Shown: piece after piece, positions 62,410 through 64,000 of the stretch
Numbering within the stretch: the stretch's first letter is position 1
Layout: each line of letters opens with the position of its first letter
Source: Collinsella sp. TM09-10AT
GTDB lineage: Bacteria > Actinomycetota > Coriobacteriia > Coriobacteriales > Coriobacteriaceae
Length of the DNA: 64,000 nt
Assembly: GCF_003436275.1 (NCBI RefSeq)
Contig: NZ_QSOP01000013.1
Coordinates: forward strand, 5,832 to 69,831
Direction of reading: 5' to 3'
Program-made: the position numbers and the translations under genes
Notes under the pieces: model-generated
Seen by the model: only the letters and a program-made list of their open reading frames with translations
Told to the model about the DNA's origin: nothing
The model's database searches: none

Positions 62410-63217
62410 TGAGCACACCCCCAGCGCGAAAGCTCAAGAGAGCGTAAATCAATACCGATAGACAGCTGGCTGCCACGCCATATCCCAGAAGCGTCAGCTG
62501 CCCCATATCGCTATACCCAAGGGCACATCCGACTCCAAGGTACGGCCCCGGAAGGAAGAAGATCCATCGCAAGGATGGTATAGGTGCCTGAAGGAAGGCT
62601 CCGTAGAGCGTCAAGCTCATGACAAATCCGACTATCACCACGGCCCCGCTCAATACAGCGCTGCCCGTTATCCGATAGATGGTCACCGTCTCCAGCGCAA
62701 CCGATATCACCAATACGACGTTGACTATCATTGCAGGCAAAAATACAGTTAGTATGTTGTGCGAGTAGTTATGCCCTCCACGTATTATGGCTATTGCAAA
62801 AAGAAGAAGGCAAAGCGCACTATACGCTGCGCCAATTATTAAAGCAGACGAAAATGCATGGGCTAGAGCCCCATAAAAGCGGTTGAGACCTCTTGCCGAA
62901 GAAATTCGGTGCCCCTCTTTATAGCCATGCTCCTGTAAAAGCACCAAACAAACGATGAGTGGAACGAACAGGGATGTACCGGCAAAAGCGCTGCGCACAA
63001 GGGACTCATCGGGTGCAGAAGGATCGATTACATTCCAGATGAAACCAATATCCTCCCCAAAAACGCTATTGCCACAGGCGAGCAACGTTGTTCCGTTTTT
63101 TAGAAAGATGCCGAAGAGAAGGCCGAACGCCAGCATAAGCGCAAGACCAAACTTCGCCGGAAATATCCTGTGCAAACGCATCATATCTGCCTTTATGGGA
63201 TGGATCGCCCGCTTCAT
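62393..63217 (-). CDS. ABC-2-type transporter permease (first)
   Basis: 274 residues, six hydrophobic segments, MRLHRIFPAKFGLALMLAFGLLFGIFLKNG at the start, then FVPLIVCLVLLQEHGYKEGHRISSARG, typical of small ABC-2 permeases of antimicrobial-peptide exporters. It is similar in size and layout to its downstream neighbour, the two permeases presumably forming a heterodimer. It overlaps the ATP-binding gene (ATGA) and the next permease. Confidence 0.75.
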   Translation of the reverse strand: MKRAIHPIKADMMRLHRIFPAKFGLALMLAFGLLFGIFLKNGTTLLACGNSVFGEDIGFIWNVIDPSAPDESLVRSAFAGTSLFVPLIVCLVLLQEHGYKEGHRISSARGLNRFYGALAHAFSSALIIGAAYSALCLLLFAIAIIRGGHNYSHNILTVFLPAMIVNVVLVISVALETVTIYRITGSAVLSGAVVIVGFVMSLTLYGAFLQAPIPSLRWIFFLPGPYLGVGCALGYSDMGQLTLLGYGVAASCLSVLIYALLSFRAGGVLNGSSD

Positions 63218-63939
63218 AGCGAGACCACCTTCACCAAGCGCCTGTAATACTCTTTTAGGGACGACGCCTCATCCCTTATGACGTCCATCGATTCCTTTTT
63301 TATCAGTTCGCCGTCATGAATAAACAGGCAGCTTGTTGCAACCGATGCCAACTCATCCAAATCATGGCTAGAGATGAGCATGGTCTTACCCTGCTCTCGA
63401 TTCAATCGACCGATAAGGGCCCATATACTCTCGATGCCCAACGGATCCAATCCATTTGCCGGCTCATCGAAAATTAGTACGTCGGTGTCGCCCAACAAAG
63501 CCGTAGCTATATCCAGTCGCCGTTTCATTCCCAGAGAAAAACTGCTCACGCTCTTTTTCTCATCGGCATCCAGTCCAACTAGGCTCAAAACGCGAGGAAT
63601 CTCACAATTCTCATCAAGCCCCCATTCCGCACATCGAATCCGAAGATTTTCAGCCGCGCTGAGGGATTGGTATGCTCCGCTGGAATCTGGCACATAGCCG
63701 ACACGCGTCCGCATCAGGCTCAGCTCTTTTTTCGACTTGCCTCCAAAGAGTTCCACGCTCCCCGACGATGGCTCGCAGAGGCCCAGCACTATTTTAATAA
63801 GCGTGCTTTTGCCCGCCCCGTTTGCACCAACAAGGGCGCAAAGCTCAGATTGATTCACCTCAAAGGAAACGTCATGCAACACACGCCGTTTTCCATAGCG
63901 CTTTGACACCTTTGATAGCTTTATCGCTGATGCGTTCAT
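63214..63939 (-). CDS. ABC transporter ATP-binding protein, BcrA/LanF-like
   Basis: 241 residues: Walker A GANGAGKST (about 34-42), a signature read as FSLGMKRRLDIATALLG, Walker B LIFDEPANGLDP, and the switch His in SSHDLDEL. The SLGMKRR signature is typical of BcrA, SpaF and EpiF-like ATPases. Start ATG at 63939 with GGGAGG upstream. A stop codon in the adjacent frame overlaps the start (CCAATGA), so a further upstream gene probably continues beyond the window edge; its last residues would end SPGGQ. Lower G+C than the core genome. Confidence 0.83.
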   Translation of the reverse strand: MNASAIKLSKVSKRYGKRRVLHDVSFEVNQSELCALVGANGAGKSTLIKIVLGLCEPSSGSVELFGGKSKKELSLMRTRVGYVPDSSGAYQSLSAAENLRIRCAEWGLDENCEIPRVLSLVGLDADEKKSVSSFSLGMKRRLDIATALLGDTDVLIFDEPANGLDPLGIESIWALIGRLNREQGKTMLISSHDLDELASVATSCLFIHDGELIKKESMDVIRDEASSLKEYYRRLVKVVSL

Positions 63940-64000
63940 TGGCCTCCCGGTGACGCATAATTTCTTTCGCAAATTGACAACCGCATAGCGGAACACGGCC

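Overview
The window is high-GC bacterial chromosome (roughly 60% G+C by eye) from an actinobacterium. Gene content fits a gut member of the Coriobacteriia, most likely Collinsella or a close relative. The pointers are an ECF transporter with fused ATPase domains behind an FMN riboswitch, an Asp23/AmaP/DUF2273 cluster, a sortase-anchored Ala-rich surface protein, anaerobic 2-hydroxyacyl-CoA dehydratase activase genes and a DXS-like transketolase. The genus is an inference; no 16S gene is present.

Layout. 0.1-6.4 kb (minus): cell-wall and housekeeping genes rph, murI, a HAD phosphatase, a MurE-type ligase and asnB. 6.6-7.5 kb: a tRNA-Val followed by two 184-bp tandem repeats that carry copies of the tRNA 3' end, then an AT-rich stretch. 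7.5-12.5 kb (minus): the argCJBD arginine operon behind an ArgR-type operator. 12.6-16.9 kb: two tandem PPOX-fold proteins, then ecfT, a fused ecfAA' and a RibU-like S component under an FMN riboswitch. 17.1-20.4 kb: groEL and groES between two very long perfect hairpins. 20.5-23.8 kb: a YtcJ-like amidohydrolase and a divergent M20 peptidase. 23.9-33.4 kb (minus): zinc-ribbon membrane protein, YitT, the Asp23 module, YebC, a large polytopic membrane protein, lgt, a NifU-like protein and dCMP deaminase. 33.5-36.3 kb: coaX and a divergent OPT transporter. 36.4-42 kb: a 1151-residue surface protein, a DUF389 membrane protein with an EF-hand-like loop, and a small membrane protein. 42.4-51 kb: a 1593-residue double-activase protein with its TetR regulator, a Cof-type HAD, and a TetR/MFS pair with matched operators. 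51-54.7 kb: glnK-amtB, a CmpB-family membrane protein and an HD phosphohydrolase. 54.9-61.5 kb (plus): DXS-like enzyme, a triple palindromic array, a four-gene polar amino-acid ABC importer and a class-I glutamine-amidotransferase-like hydrolase. 61.6-64 kb (minus): a lower-GC three-gene ABC-2 transporter resembling lantibiotic/bacitracin immunity systems.

The genes are mostly ordinary. The unusual part is the intergenic DNA, which is rich in palindromic repeat families: (i) short hairpins with a constant GGGACAGG core but different stems, four of which sit directly against the stop codons of minus-strand genes; (ii) a three-unit array of 57-bp inverted-repeat elements with an 80-bp period; (iii) giant near-perfect hairpins of 145-210 bp around groESL; (iv) tRNA-3'-end tandem repeats. 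Several proteins also depart from their family norms: DXS-like without the DRAG motif, PII without Tyr51, MurE without the DNPR arginine, a poly-G tract in a surface-protein gene, and an EF-hand-like loop in a DUF389 protein. Starts were moved to ATG/GTG/TTG codons with a good ribosome binding site where the longest frame was clearly too long.
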